Part shown: piece by piece, positions 6,988 to 14,949 of the stretch
Layout: each line of letters begins with the position of its first letter
Position numbering within the stretch: position 1 is the stretch's first letter
From: Vibrio tubiashii ATCC 19109
GTDB lineage: Bacteria > Pseudomonadota > Gammaproteobacteria > Enterobacterales > Vibrionaceae
DNA length: 64,000 nucleotides
Direction of reading: 5' to 3'
Assembly: GCF_000772105.1 (NCBI RefSeq)
Contig: NZ_CP009355.1
Location: 1,054,001 to 1,118,000, forward strand
Made by a program: the position numbers and the translations under genes
The notes under the pieces: generated by a model
Database searches by the model: none
What the model saw: the letters and a program-made list of their open reading frames with translations, nothing else
What the model was told of the DNA's origin: nothing

Positions 6988-7111
6988 ATAACGCCTTGTT
7001 AAGGTGTGAGGCACGCAATACCTAAGCTTCCGCATACCACCTTAACCACTAAAACTAACGCATAGTAAAAATGCCACGCGTGCCGAATCACTCTTGAACA
7101 ATTTGTTAAGT
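6988..7111 (-). repeat. attC (VCR) site 8
   Basis: ATAACGCCTTGTTAAGGTGTGAG starts at 6988 and GAACAATTTGTTAAG closes it. The inner box is GCGTGCCG instead of GCGTTGCG, a slightly divergent copy. Confidence 0.88.
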
Positions 7112-7114
7112 GCA

Positions 7115-7459
7115 TTACTCGCCACCTCCACCATCGTTAGAAGTGCAATCACCCGAAGAGTAGTAAGCAAAAGAGGCGACATCAAATCGTTGATTTGCTG
7201 GATCATACTTACATTTGTGAGATAAGTACTCTTCGAAACTTTCACTTCTGTGGAAGTTATCTTGCGACAAGTCTACACAATAAATAGCATATGCTAGTGT
7301 TACGTGCTTTTTCGATAATTTTGATCTTTCAATTGCATAGTCCACTTCTTCCTTAGAGTATCTAGTCTTTTTTCCATAAAAGAGAAGCAGTGGAATTAAC
7401 TTCCTTGCAATGTACATAGCCCTACGGTGAAACAACCATGGTTCTATAAGCTTCATCAT
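7115..7459 (-). CDS. Hypothetical protein, DUF6559-like (cassette gene)
   Basis: This is about 114 residues. It starts MMKLIEPWLFHRRAMYIARKLIPLLLFYGKKTRYSKEEV in outline and has a middle part of helices (YAIERSKLSKKHVTLAYAIY). The C-terminus carries acidic and aromatic residues and ends in a GGGGE tail. The pattern resembles small Vibrio/Shewanella proteins grouped as DUF6559, whose role is unknown; this is from memory and not certain. I choose the ATG at 7459, which follows AGGAA at a suitable distance, over an upstream in-frame GTG at 7477. The frame ends next to attC site 8. Confidence 0.6.
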   Translation of the reverse strand: MMKLIEPWLFHRRAMYIARKLIPLLLFYGKKTRYSKEEVDYAIERSKLSKKHVTLAYAIYCVDLSQDNFHRSESFEEYLSHKCKYDPANQRFDVASFAYYSSGDCTSNDGGGGE

Positions 7460-7521
7460 ATCGCTGCTTCCTATCACAAAAAAATTACATGCAATTGAGT
7501 CATGTTGACATCGAATACACT

Positions 7522-7638
7522 TAACGCCTGCTTAAGCGGCTGCCAATGCACGACACCCAAACAGACCACCATAATCACTAAACTCAACCCGAACCAAAAA
7601 TGCCACAGGTTGGCAGTCCGTCTTTAAGCACTTGTTAT
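7522..7638 (-). repeat. attC (VCR) site 9
   Basis: TAACGCCTGCTTAAGCGGCTGCC starts at 7522 and TTTAAGCACTTGTTATG closes it. It is the attC of the gene-less cassette at 7639-8007. Confidence 0.88.
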
Positions 7639-8007
7639 GTTGCGAGACAGTGCGATAAACCTAGAGGCTTGGTGACAAGATGTTGATTTAGAATACATTA
7701 CTAGACCCGGCCACTGAAGTAAAACGGACAGTTGCCCAAGTTAAGCTGACTCGATTAACGCACTTGGTAATGAAGCGACATTCGAAAATGTCCCTGCACC
7801 AGCTGCACTTACATGACAAAGGATACTTTCACTGAAGCTGACCACAGCGAGCACGAAAATCGAGGTTCGAGGACGGACATCCCACCACAAAGAAACAGCA
7901 TACTTGAACATCAAGGATCATGATGACTTAAAGGTGAAAAGCACTGACGCAGAACTCAGTGCCCTTGCGCTGAACCAAGCTAGAAAACATTAAATAAAAC
8001 AGCTACA
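7639..8007 (-). other. Cassette body with no convincing gene
   Basis: This is 369 bases between attC sites 9 and 10. The longest minus-strand frame with a start is about 30 codons (7829-7921, beginning MILDVQVCCFFVVG) and has no clear ribosome binding site. A 24-codon frame (7624-7698) ends in the attC. It may be a decayed gene or a carrier of a promoter or small RNA; nothing specific is visible. Confidence 0.5.
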
Positions 8008-8127
8008 TAACGTCCTGTTAAGGTGTGAGCAACGCAATGCCAAAGCTCCCGCATGCCACCTTAATCACTTAAACCAACGCATAGTAAAAATGCCACGCGT
8101 TGCGAATCACTCTTAAACAGTTTGTTA
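8008..8127 (-). repeat. attC (VCR) site 10
   Basis: TAACGTCCTGTTAAGGTGTGAG starts at 8008 and TTAAACAGTTTGTTAAG closes it. It is the attC of the AbiH cassette. Confidence 0.9.
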
Positions 8128-8130
8128 AGT

Positions 8131-9015
8131 TTATTTGATTTCTTCCATTTTAATAAAGTGTACATTGCTCTCGGAAAGCCCCAACTCGATTGCAGCTTGA
8201 GATAAGCTAATTTTGTCTTCTAGCTTATAAAAACTAATATACCAGTTTGTATCAAATTTAACCTGACTAGCAATTACTCTGAAATACTCAAGGTCCACAG
8301 ATGACATTGAGTGTCCAAGTATATAAATATTTCTTAAACCCGATAGACTAGCGAAAAATCGCTCATTTTTTCTTAGAACACTGCTTGTAGATTTATAAGT
8401 ATGGCTAAAGTATTCATCTACGACTTGATAGCCAGAAGCAATTCGAGTGTCTGTATTTTCATCTATGTAAGTTGTTAGCTGTGTTCTATCTTCGGGAGCC
8501 CATCCATGCCCAAGGACAATCTCGTTGGCTGGCTCATCAATTGAACCATGTATGTGTAACACATTTGATTTGGGAATGTTATACAATTCCGTCAACGTTT
8601 GTGTATAGTTAAACGTTAGAAAACGAGCATGTAATTTCAAATTTAGAAGCGTTGGGTTATTAGGTACATCAACCGTATTTATCCACTCGCAAAAACATTC
8701 ATATAGCTCAGATGACAATGCTTCTACATTTTTGGTAAGTTCATATTGGTAGTCATGATGTCCTGACTCACTCCAGTCATCATCACCATATGATGGTAAA
8801 TAATTCGATGCATCATCTTCTAAGAGGTCAACATCCAAGTTACCTAATGCTTCTTCAAAATCTGACCACTTTTCATCGATACTTAAAAATTTTTCAACAG
8901 TATCAAAAACAAGTCCATGCTTTCTCTGCAAGTACAACTTAAAGCTTTCGTAGCTCGTTTGCATTCCATGATGGAGGTCAAAGCCATTTCCAATAATATA
9001 TAAAGTATCAGGCAC
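8131..9015 (-). CDS. abiH: AbiH-family abortive-infection protein (cassette gene)
   Basis: This is 294 residues from a GTG at 9015, which has a GGGAG motif upstream. A longer frame to 9165 only translates attC sequence. The N-terminus TLYIIGNGFDLHHGMQTSYESFK is the AbiH hallmark: GNGFDL(H)HG followed by Y.F. Later come LHARFLTFNYTQTLTELYN, VLHIHGSI, IVLGHGW and YILGHSMSSVDLEYF, all standard AbiH blocks. Family members cause abortive infection in lactococci and other hosts, killing or arresting phage-infected cells; the target is not established. It acts alone, fitting a single-gene cassette. It ends against attC site 10. Confidence 0.9.
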   Translation of the reverse strand: MPDTLYIIGNGFDLHHGMQTSYESFKLYLQRKHGLVFDTVEKFLSIDEKWSDFEEALGNLDVDLLEDDASNYLPSYGDDDWSESGHHDYQYELTKNVEALSSELYECFCEWINTVDVPNNPTLLNLKLHARFLTFNYTQTLTELYNIPKSNVLHIHGSIDEPANEIVLGHGWAPEDRTQLTTYIDENTDTRIASGYQVVDEYFSHTYKSTSSVLRKNERFFASLSGLRNIYILGHSMSSVDLEYFRVIASQVKFDTNWYISFYKLEDKISLSQAAIELGLSESNVHFIKMEEIK

Positions 9016-9039
9016 CGCTATCTCCCAAAAAAATAAACT

Positions 9040-9159
9040 TAACGCCCTGCTAAGTGGCTGACAACATACCACAAAACGAAAACAAGCCACCGTAAACAAA
9101 GAGCAAACTTCGAAGTAAATTCGCCGAGCGTTGGCAGTCCGTCTTAAGCAGATTGTTAG
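9040..9159 (-). repeat. attC (VCR) site 11
   Basis: TAACGCCCTGCTAAGTGGCTGA starts at 9040 and AAGCAGATTGTTAGG closes it. The middle is almost identical to sites 5, 18 and 19. Confidence 0.9.
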
Positions 9160-9322
9160 GAACAAGCCTAACGAGCGAGCAGCCTAGTTTTTGGAACTCA
9201 AAAATACAAACAACACTATTGTGGTTCAGTAACGGTAAACTGCTAGTACGTTATCCATAACAGTGCTATAACGAACACAAAATGATGGCAATACTTCCAT
9301 GCCATATTAGGTGAGTTAAATA

Positions 9323-9613
9323 ATGAAATTTGACAACAATAAAAAGCTACTTATCTACCTATTAAGTTTAAACTTTACGAGATTAATAATTTTTCCGCTA
9401 GGTTTTTTATTGATAGCTTCGATAGCAACTCTGTGTCTCTCATCCTATAACTATATGCGAAAGCAAGTGTGGGACTTTTATGGCGCTTGGGATGAGTTAC
9501 ATCTTAGCTTTTTCATATGGCTCCCCATAACCTACGTATTCTATTTGACATTCAAAGACGTTTACATCGATATTCGTCGCTATATCAAGTCAAGTAAAAA
9601 CAATAAATCATAA
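9323..9613 (+). CDS. Two-TM membrane protein in reverse orientation (cassette gene)
   Basis: This is a 96-residue protein with two hydrophobic helices (about residues 18-41 and 62-78), a charged middle (YNYMRKQVWDFYGAWDELHLSF) and a lysine-rich C-terminal tail (DIRRYIKSSKNNKS). AGGTGAG precedes the ATG at 9323 with a good spacer. It is on the plus strand, against all other cassette genes, so it cannot be expressed from the integron promoter and should need its own promoter in 9160-9322. No family is recognised. Both ends of the cassette are normal attC sites, so the gene was captured in this orientation. Confidence 0.65.
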   Translation: MKFDNNKKLLIYLLSLNFTRLIIFPLGFLLIASIATLCLSSYNYMRKQVWDFYGAWDELHLSFFIWLPITYVFYLTFKDVYIDIRRYIKSSKNNKS

Positions 9614-9647
9614 ATAATAACTGGACTCAGATATTTGCTAGCGATTC

Positions 9648-9769
9648 CTAACGCCCAATTAAGGTGTGAAGCACGCTACCACAACACTCAAATTGGACGC
9701 CGTAATCACTAAACTAGACCCAAACCAAAAATGCCGAGCGTGCTGAATCACTCTTAAATTGTTTGTTAG
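9648..9769 (-). repeat. attC (VCR) site 12
   Basis: CTAACGCCCAATTAAGGTGTGA starts at 9647-9648 and TTAAATTGTTTGTTAGC closes it. By the usual layout it is the attC of the 331-residue cassette gene to its right. Confidence 0.9.
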
Positions 9770-9778
9770 CTAAATAAG

Positions 9779-10774
9779 TTACGCTACAGCTTCAACGTCC
9801 ACTGTTTCGACAGCCTCAAAGCCTTTGGTCTTTTTGAAAGACATATTATGAATAAAGTTTTTCATGCAGTCGGAAGGGTCTATTGTTTCCATGTTAATCC
9901 CACCTAACGTAGCCCTAGAGATATACACCGAAAGAACATTTGATTCTTCCAAGTGTCCCGTTGCTTTATTAAGCAATTTGTCGGTTGCATTTATTACCAC
10001 AAATTCATCGGGCAATATTGCAAACAGCTCACGTGCAACTCGCAGGACTGAGCTACAAACATAATCCTGATAGATTTCGTTGAACTTGCCTACAGGCATT
10101 TTTTTGACCGACAACTTGCCGCTCTTTAACAGGCTCTTTTGTTCGCTAGGAATGATATCTTCACCATGAATGTGTACATTCACAGTTACTAACGATGTAT
10201 CAGAGATGGACAAGTGAAGACTTGAACCCAACGCATCAAGCTCACTAAAAGGGCTCATTTCTTTAATCACTTCGATTTTGGCTTCAGGAGAGCCCGCTAA
10301 TACTTTCTTTGCCTGTTCGACGCTATCCGCCCAATCTTCACACTCCTGTTCCCAAGTTTTGAGTGAAGCTTCATAGTTATTACTGTCTTTTTGTTTAGCT
10401 GATTCTATAGCAAGATTTAAAGCTGAAAGCTTTGAATCGACTCGCTTAAACAATTTGTCAATGAAGCTAGGTTTGTATGCTTCTTTTAGCTGCGTTGCTT
10501 TTTGCTCTAACACATTTGAAAACACTGGTTTTATAGGCTCGTTAGACAAAGAAATTTGATGCCAGTTAATTTCATCTCCACACTCTTTGTGCATGGACTG
10601 AACAATTTCTATATGATTTTCAAAAACGTCAACTTCATACGCAGCTTGCTCCAGTTCTTGCATTTTCGCATACTGCTTTTGCTTTTTTTCAATTTCACGT
10701 TGACGTTTTTTTGCGTTTCGATCTGCGCGCTTTGCAGCTGCATTAATAGATCTAACTGTACCTTTCCAACCCAT
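9779..10774 (-). CDS. Hypothetical protein with N-terminal coiled coil (cassette gene)
   Basis: This is 331 residues, the largest cassette product here. It begins MGWKGTVRSINAAAKRADRNAKKRQ in outline. A strongly basic coiled coil covers about residues 10-45, and a second helical stretch covers about 85-160. A compact C-terminal half follows, with beta-rich segments (TSLVTVNVHIHGEDIIP, then GHLEESNVLSVYISRATLGG) and a helix VLRVARELFAILPDEF. I do not recognise the family. There is no signal peptide or membrane helix, so it is probably cytoplasmic. It is preceded by a plain cassette junction and ends nine bases from attC site 12. Confidence 0.7.
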   Translation of the reverse strand: MGWKGTVRSINAAAKRADRNAKKRQREIEKKQKQYAKMQELEQAAYEVDVFENHIEIVQSMHKECGDEINWHQISLSNEPIKPVFSNVLEQKATQLKEAYKPSFIDKLFKRVDSKLSALNLAIESAKQKDSNNYEASLKTWEQECEDWADSVEQAKKVLAGSPEAKIEVIKEMSPFSELDALGSSLHLSISDTSLVTVNVHIHGEDIIPSEQKSLLKSGKLSVKKMPVGKFNEIYQDYVCSSVLRVARELFAILPDEFVVINATDKLLNKATGHLEESNVLSVYISRATLGGINMETIDPSDCMKNFIHNMSFKKTKGFEAVETVDVEAVA

Positions 10775-10801
10775 AGTTACCTCATTATTATTTTATTTAG
10801 C

Positions 10802-10925
10802 TAACGCCGCGTTAAGTGGTGAGCAACGCTACCACCTTACCTAAACCATTGTGCCGTAAACACTAAAGCTGAATCAAACCGAGAATGCCAAGCGTTGGGA
10901 ATCCGCCTTAAACGCTTTGTTATAA
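10802..10925 (-). repeat. attC (VCR) site 13
   Basis: TAACGCCGCGTTAAGTGGTGAG starts at 10802 and TTAAACGCTTTGTTATAAG closes it. It is the attC of the 193-residue cassette protein. Confidence 0.9.
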
Positions 10926-11501
10926 GCCGTGCTTATGGTTTGCTAATTCCACTGAAGCTTTAATTGCCTCAATGTTTTCAGACAGCATACTAACTTCGAT
11001 TCCAGACAATAAAGCATAATTTGCCGAGAAATCTAACAGTGATTCGATTAACTCTTCATCATGACTATTTGTAATAGTGTCACGGTTATATTTACGACCA
11101 AGAAGCGCGGCACCAGAATGGGTAAAGCTGTTGAGAGTTTTCCAGTAATGTCCTTTTGGTGTTGCTAGTTTACTACCTTTTACCGTGTCAATTTCAGAAA
11201 CCATTACCCCAAAGGTTTTGTTGAACTTATCCTTTCGTAAAGCTGCAAAATCTTTGTCTTGTGCACAATGTGTAAACCATAAGCCCTTAACATACGCTTC
11301 AAATAGGGGGCGCAACAAAGTACAAGCAGAACTGTACAGTTTTCTTTCAACTAACAGTACGATGCTTCTATGGTGTTCAATTACGGTCGAGTGAAAAAGT
11401 GAAGGAATGAACTTACTATCATCAACCGAGATCTCTAAACCTTCATGGCACTTATTAATATCCACCGATAGTTGGTAGGCTTTTTCGACATCAATACTCA
11501 T
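10920..11501 (-). CDS. Helical protein, DUF6988/HEPN-like (cassette gene)
   Basis: This is 193 residues, almost all helical. It has a central LVERKLYSSACTLLRPLFEAYVKGLWF segment, a later KTLNSFTHSGAALLGRKY segment and C-terminal helices (FSANYALLSGIEVSML). Arg-Pro-x-x-Glu on one helix with a later His is the arrangement found in AbiV/DUF5677/DUF6988-type helical bundles, some of which are HEPN-like RNases or their relatives. The assignment is tentative and no catalytic RxxxxH motif is obvious. It ends in attC site 13. AGGAAAAT precedes the ATG at 11501. Confidence 0.6.
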   Translation of the reverse strand: MSIDVEKAYQLSVDINKCHEGLEISVDDSKFIPSLFHSTVIEHHRSIVLLVERKLYSSACTLLRPLFEAYVKGLWFTHCAQDKDFAALRKDKFNKTFGVMVSEIDTVKGSKLATPKGHYWKTLNSFTHSGAALLGRKYNRDTITNSHDEELIESLLDFSANYALLSGIEVSMLSENIEAIKASVELANHKHGL

Positions 11502-11517
11502 ATTTTCCTCTAGGCTT

Positions 11518-11641
11518 ATAACGCCCTGCTAAGTGGCTAGCAACGCAATACACGATACTTAAACTAGCCGCCATAAACACTGTACCAAACTAGAACCAAA
11601 ATTGCCGAGCGTTGATAGTCCGCCTTAAGCAGTTTGTTAGC
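11518..11641 (-). repeat. attC (VCR) site 14
   Basis: ATAACGCCCTGCTAAGTGGCTAG starts at 11518 and TTAAGCAGTTTGTTAGC closes it. It is the attC of the 204-residue membrane protein cassette. Confidence 0.9.
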
Positions 11642-12251
11642 TGCTAGCCTTTGACAATGATTTTCGAATTACCCAGATATAGAACAACGCCAATAAGTCA
11701 ATTTGAAAGAACCCCAAATTATACTTAGTTGAATACTCTAGAAGTGAGCCTCCTAAATTAAAGGATACTGATAGCCAATTAAATGTATCACTCACCCAAT
11801 CTAAGGTTAGGAAAACGCCGCCAACACCATAGTAATTGAAATACACACTACCAAGCCCAAAAGCAAATACTTGCAGTCCAACATTCAAATATGGAAGTAG
11901 ATAATATGTCGTGACCCTTTTGTATAGGACCAGACCAGATAATGCATTAAGAACAATTACAAAAACTGAAGCGACTACTTCAAGCACACTTAACCCAGAG
12001 AAAGAAAGAACAAGAATTACAAACGCTATTAGCGCAACCAGAAATTGGCTAACGCTTATCATAGTTAGTATGCGACTCCAACGTAGTTTTTTAGCATTAG
12101 CTTGCTGTTCGTAAAACTCTTGAATCTCATGCTTTCTTGTCGCTATTTCGCTAGTTAAGTTTTTGTAGTTTTCAGGGTATGCCTCGGCATCTATGTTTCC
12201 TAACGCTTCAAGCAGCGATTTCGCATTGTACTTTGTATAGTTAATTTCCAT
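11637..12251 (-). CDS. Multi-spanning membrane protein (cassette gene)
   Basis: This is 204 residues. A soluble N-terminal part of about 58 residues contains a charged helical stretch (ATRKHEIQEFYEQQANAKKLRW). Four to five hydrophobic helices follow (about 60-83, 86-108, 118-138, 143-165, 183-197). No enzyme motif or known family is visible. The N-terminal MEINYTKYNAKSLLEALGNID resembles short helical segments that precede membrane domains in other Vibrio cassette proteins, but I cannot assign it. The frame ends in attC site 14. Confidence 0.65.
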   Translation of the reverse strand: MEINYTKYNAKSLLEALGNIDAEAYPENYKNLTSEIATRKHEIQEFYEQQANAKKLRWSRILTMISVSQFLVALIAFVILVLSFSGLSVLEVVASVFVIVLNALSGLVLYKRVTTYYLLPYLNVGLQVFAFGLGSVYFNYYGVGGVFLTLDWVSDTFNWLSVSFNLGGSLLEYSTKYNLGFFQIDLLALFYIWVIRKSLSKASS

Positions 12252-12279
12252 TTATATACTCTATTTTCCATTTTGCAGC

Positions 12280-12400
12280 TAACGCCCTGTTAAGTGGCTG
12301 CCAACTTACCACAAAACCTCACTAAACCATCGTAAACACTGTACCAGACCAGAACCAAAAGTGCCCAGCGTTGGCAGTCCGTCTTGAACAGATTGTTAGT
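12280..12400 (-). repeat. attC (VCR) site 15
   Basis: CTAACGCCCTGTTAAGTGGCTGC starts at 12279-12280 and GAACAGATTGTTAG closes it. It is the attC of the gene-less cassette at 12401-12717. Confidence 0.9.
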
Positions 12401-12717
12401 TGGTTAGATTACTCTGAAGTTTCGATGTTCCACCGTAGAAACAGGTGCCGTTTAAAAAGCAGTAAACGACCAATACCTAACGACTACCGCTGCTTTAGCG
12501 CAGACAGTTCTGAAGCTAAACGAATTCATTGCATGCCCAAGTAACTGAAACTGATGTACCTGATACGCCCGTTCATCAAACCAGATATCTAACTTGATTA
12601 GGCAAGCAACCCTGATTCTTATCCGAGAGTGATTACTTGATGCTTGCCGAGATACGGAGAACTAACACAAACCACGCGCACGAAACTCGTACCTAAAACC
12701 AAGAAACAAATACCAAC
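12401..12717 (-). other. Cassette body with no convincing gene
   Basis: This is 317 bases between attC sites 15 and 16. The best minus-strand frame is 25 codons (12452-12529, MNSFSFRTVCAKAAVVV...) without a clear ribosome binding site. I see no hairpin or promoter I would defend. Confidence 0.5.
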
Positions 12718-12839
12718 TAACGCCCTGCTAAGTGGCTGACAACGCGACCCCCGCACTCAACTAAACCACCGTAAACACTACACCTGACTTGGACTAAAAT
12801 CGCCCCGCGTTGGCAGTCCGTCTTGAGCAGATTGTTAGC
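12718..12839 (-). repeat. attC (VCR) site 16
   Basis: TAACGCCCTGCTAAGTGGCTGA starts at 12718 and GAGCAGATTGTTAGC closes it. It is the attC of the first of two related cassettes. Confidence 0.9.
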
Positions 12840-13211
12840 TGCTACGAAGAAGGTGGAGTTTTTCACCCAAATGCTTAATGTGAAATACATTATTGGTTTC
12901 GGATGATAATGTAAATTGAACAGCTCACAAACCAAAACCCAATTGACGAAATAGGTTTGGGAAAGAATACTTTCGAAGAAGCCCACTACCAAGTGCGCAA
13001 AACAGATTTAGCCACAGCAGCATTCCAACACCCAAGAAGCCGCACCAAAGAACTAGACAAGCACACCACTTCAGTAAACTGACTTTGGTTGATTCAACCA
13101 CTTTTCGAACAGTGCCACTGGCGAGATACTTTGTACCCTAGAACTTTCGGCTGTAAAACTAGAGCCCCGTATTCATGAGCACTTAAGTCCTTAGTGTCTT
13201 TAAACACTAGC
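12840..13211 (-). other. Cassette body, first copy of a duplicated pair
   Basis: This cassette is clearly related to the next one (13333-13703). Both start GCTGCTACGAAGAAGGT after the attC and stay alignable to the end. A minus-strand frame from a TTG at 12992 reads MVVGFFESILSQTYFVNWVL and continues to WVKNSTFFVAAN before running through the attC. The second copy keeps the same frame with conservative changes. A block of about 54 bases (13067-13121) is almost identical in both copies and contains the palindrome GGTTGATTCAACC and CAGTGCCACTG. Confidence 0.55.
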
Positions 13212-13332
13212 TAACGCCCTGCTAAGTGGCTGACAACGCGACCACCGCACTTAACCAAACCACCGTAAACACTATACTCACTTGAACTAAAAATGCCCCG
13301 CGTTGACAGTCCGTCTTAAGCAGATTGTTAGC
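13212..13332 (-). repeat. attC (VCR) site 17
   Basis: TAACGCCCTGCTAAGTGGCTGA starts at 13212 and AAGCAGATTGTTAGC closes it. It is very similar to site 16, as expected if the two cassettes share an origin. Confidence 0.9.
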
Positions 13333-13703
13333 TGCTACGAAGAAGGTTGAGTTTTTCACCCAAGTGCCTAACTTGAAATACATTATTGGTTTTAAATGAC
13401 AATGTACATTGGGCAGATCAATAACCAAAACAAAGTTGATGAAATTTACTTGCCAGAGAATGCTATCGAAGAAACTAACTGCCCAGTGCGCGAAACGGAT
13501 TTAGCTGCGGAAAAGTTTCAACACCCTTGAAACCACAACAAAGAACTAAACAAACGCACCACTCCAGTAAACTGACTTTGGTTGATTCAACCACTTTTCG
13601 AACAGTGCCACTGGCGAGGTAGCTTGCGCATTGGGACTATCAAGTGTGAAGCTAGAGCCCCGCATTCATGAGCACTTAAGCCCTTAGTTTCTTTAAATAC
13701 TAG
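13333..13703 (-). other. Cassette body, second copy of a duplicated pair
   Basis: This is the diverged copy of 12840-13211. In the frame matching the first copy it reads FFDSILWQVNFINFVLVIDL and continues through MYFKLGTWVKNSTFFVAAN. It has no good start codon at the position of the first copy's TTG; the first usable start is a TTG at 13428. The nearly invariant block lies at 13562-13616. The product is unknown. Frame conservation supports a small protein, while the invariant block upstream may be a promoter or RNA. Confidence 0.55.
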
Positions 13704-13826
13704 CTAACGCCCTGCTAAGTGGCTGACAACAGGCCACAATAGGTAAACAAGCCACCTTAAACACCGAGCAAACTTTGAAGTAAATTCGCCGAGCGTTGGC
13801 AGTCCGTCTTGAGCAGTTTGTTAAGC
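13704..13826 (-). repeat. attC (VCR) site 18
   Basis: TAACGCCCTGCTAAGTGGCTGA starts at 13704 and GAGCAGTTTGTTAAG closes it. It is the attC of the two-gene cassette. Confidence 0.9.
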
Positions 13827-14018
13827 GTTGTTTTGTTCCGATGGCCATTTCACGTAAGCAAAGAGCCATATTGCAATTATGTTGGCGATTGGTAATAGCA
13901 TCACAATTGACCACCACTTTGAAAATCCAGCTTTCTTGAGAATTGGTCCAAAGACTAATAATGGGATCAGTATGATGAAAGACAGGATTATTAATTGCCA
14001 TATGCTTATGCCACCCAT
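13821..14018 (-). CDS. Small two-TM membrane protein (second gene of cassette)
   Basis: This is 65 residues. One helix covers about 6-26 (IWQLIILSFIILIPLLVFG), followed by a KKAGFSKWW turn, a second helix (WSIVMLLPIANIIAIWLFAY) and a short charged tail. The N-terminal MGGISIWQL resembles the start of TatA-type peptides but the rest does not. Its ATG overlaps the stop of the gene at 14018-14218 (TAATG), so the two are translationally coupled. The two proteins share a pattern: hydrophobic helix, K-K/R-A-G turn, hydrophobic helix, aromatic tail. They may be old paralogues. Function unknown. Confidence 0.65.
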   Translation of the reverse strand: MGGISIWQLIILSFIILIPLLVFGPILKKAGFSKWWSIVMLLPIANIIAIWLFAYVKWPSEQNNA

Positions 14019-14218
14019 TATTCAGTTTCCTTATTTTTCTTTTCGACGTTCCATTGAGAAAAAACTAAGATCAACGGACAAACAATAAACCCTATAAAAG
14101 GAATGAAAATCGTGAAGCTCAAATTTGTATTTAGTCCTGCCCGTTTGTAAATCAAGTAAACCGGGTAAAAAAGCACAATCAAAGTAAACAATGCTTGTAG
14201 GAAAAGTTCTTCTATCAA
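14018..14218 (-). CDS. Small two-TM membrane protein (first gene of cassette)
   Basis: This is 66 residues with a first helix LFTLIVLFYPVYLIY, a KRAGLNTNLS turn, a second helix FTIFIPFIGFIVCPLILVF and a lysine/glutamate tail (NVEKKNKETE). It lies directly upstream of, and overlaps by the TAATG motif, the similar 65-residue protein. Cassettes usually hold one gene, so a coupled pair suggests the two products work together, for example as a heteromeric membrane complex or a toxin with its partner. That is inference only. Confidence 0.65.
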   Translation of the reverse strand: MIEELFLQALFTLIVLFYPVYLIYKRAGLNTNLSFTIFIPFIGFIVCPLILVFSQWNVEKKNKETE

Positions 14219-14257
14219 AGGTAACCTCTTTTTACTCTGTATGATTCAAAAATACGC

Positions 14258-14379
14258 TTAACGCCCTGCTAAGTGGCTGACAACATAACACAAAACGCAA
14301 ACAAGCCACCGTAAACACAGAACAAACTTTGAAGTAAATTCGCCGAGCGTTGGCAGTCCGTCTTAAGCAGCTTGTTAGT
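14258..14379 (-). repeat. attC (VCR) site 19
   Basis: TTAACGCCCTGCTAAGTGGCTGA starts at 14258 and AAGCAGCTTGTTAG closes it. It is the attC of the nucleotidyltransferase cassette. Confidence 0.9.
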
Positions 14380-14382
14380 AGG

Positions 14383-14940
14383 TCAATGCCAAGGGAACAC
14401 CTGTACTTTCTGCCACCTTGCCTTATAGCCAGTTGTCATTTTGTTGTAGTTAGCTTCTGTCATTGCCTTTTTGTTAGGTTTAATAAGCATATTAAATGCG
14501 TCCTCTAAACCATAGGGGGCGAACAATTTAATGTTTCCTAAGCTATCTAGAGTAAACCCAATAGCAAAGGCAGAAAGCCAAGACTGGATACCTTGCTCGA
14601 CGCGTTCGTATGCCTGAATGGAACAACCAAACTTCTTAGCATAGCGTTCATGTATAAATGCTTGGTTTTTTACATCAACGTCAACACCATGACTTAACCG
14701 TGAACTAATACGATTTTTGAATTCATCTTCAGTGACATGATTAGAGCTGTCGAAATAGACAACATCGAAGTCTTTAATTTGAGCAAGAAACGGTTTGCTT
14801 TCGATACTGTTCCAGATGATTTGAGTAATAGCACCGCCTGCGATATAGAAGTTTGGCACCCCTACTTCCTGGCACACTTCAGCTGTCTCGATCAACTCTG
14901 GAACTTGCAGAATTAGATCCTTGAGTTTTTGTTTATTCAT
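14383..14940 (-). CDS. Nucleotidyltransferase family protein, DUF925-like (cassette gene)
   Basis: This is 185 residues matching the NTP_transf_6 (DUF925, COG3575) pattern. It has a GGAITQIIWN glycine-containing helix near residue 35, IKDFDVVYFD supplying the paired metal-binding aspartates and DVDVKNQAFIHERYAKKFG after it. SAFAIGFTLDSLGNIKLFAPYGLEDAFNM in outline follows, then a C-terminal KARWQKVQVFPW. These proteins are predicted to transfer nucleotides to unknown acceptors. Related folds include toxin-like and RNA-modifying enzymes. No partner gene accompanies it. Catalytic residues look intact. Confidence 0.8.
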   Translation of the reverse strand: MNKQKLKDLILQVPELIETAEVCQEVGVPNFYIAGGAITQIIWNSIESKPFLAQIKDFDVVYFDSSNHVTEDEFKNRISSRLSHGVDVDVKNQAFIHERYAKKFGCSIQAYERVEQGIQSWLSAFAIGFTLDSLGNIKLFAPYGLEDAFNMLIKPNKKAMTEANYNKMTTGYKARWQKVQVFPWH

Positions 14941-14949
14941 CCTGACCTA

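Noticed and set aside
7829..7921. 30-codon minus-strand frame in a gene-less cassette
   Set aside because: No ribosome binding site and no recognisable sequence pattern.
9016..9165. N-terminal extension of the AbiH frame
   Set aside because: It translates attC site 11. The AbiH hallmark begins right after the GTG at 9015.
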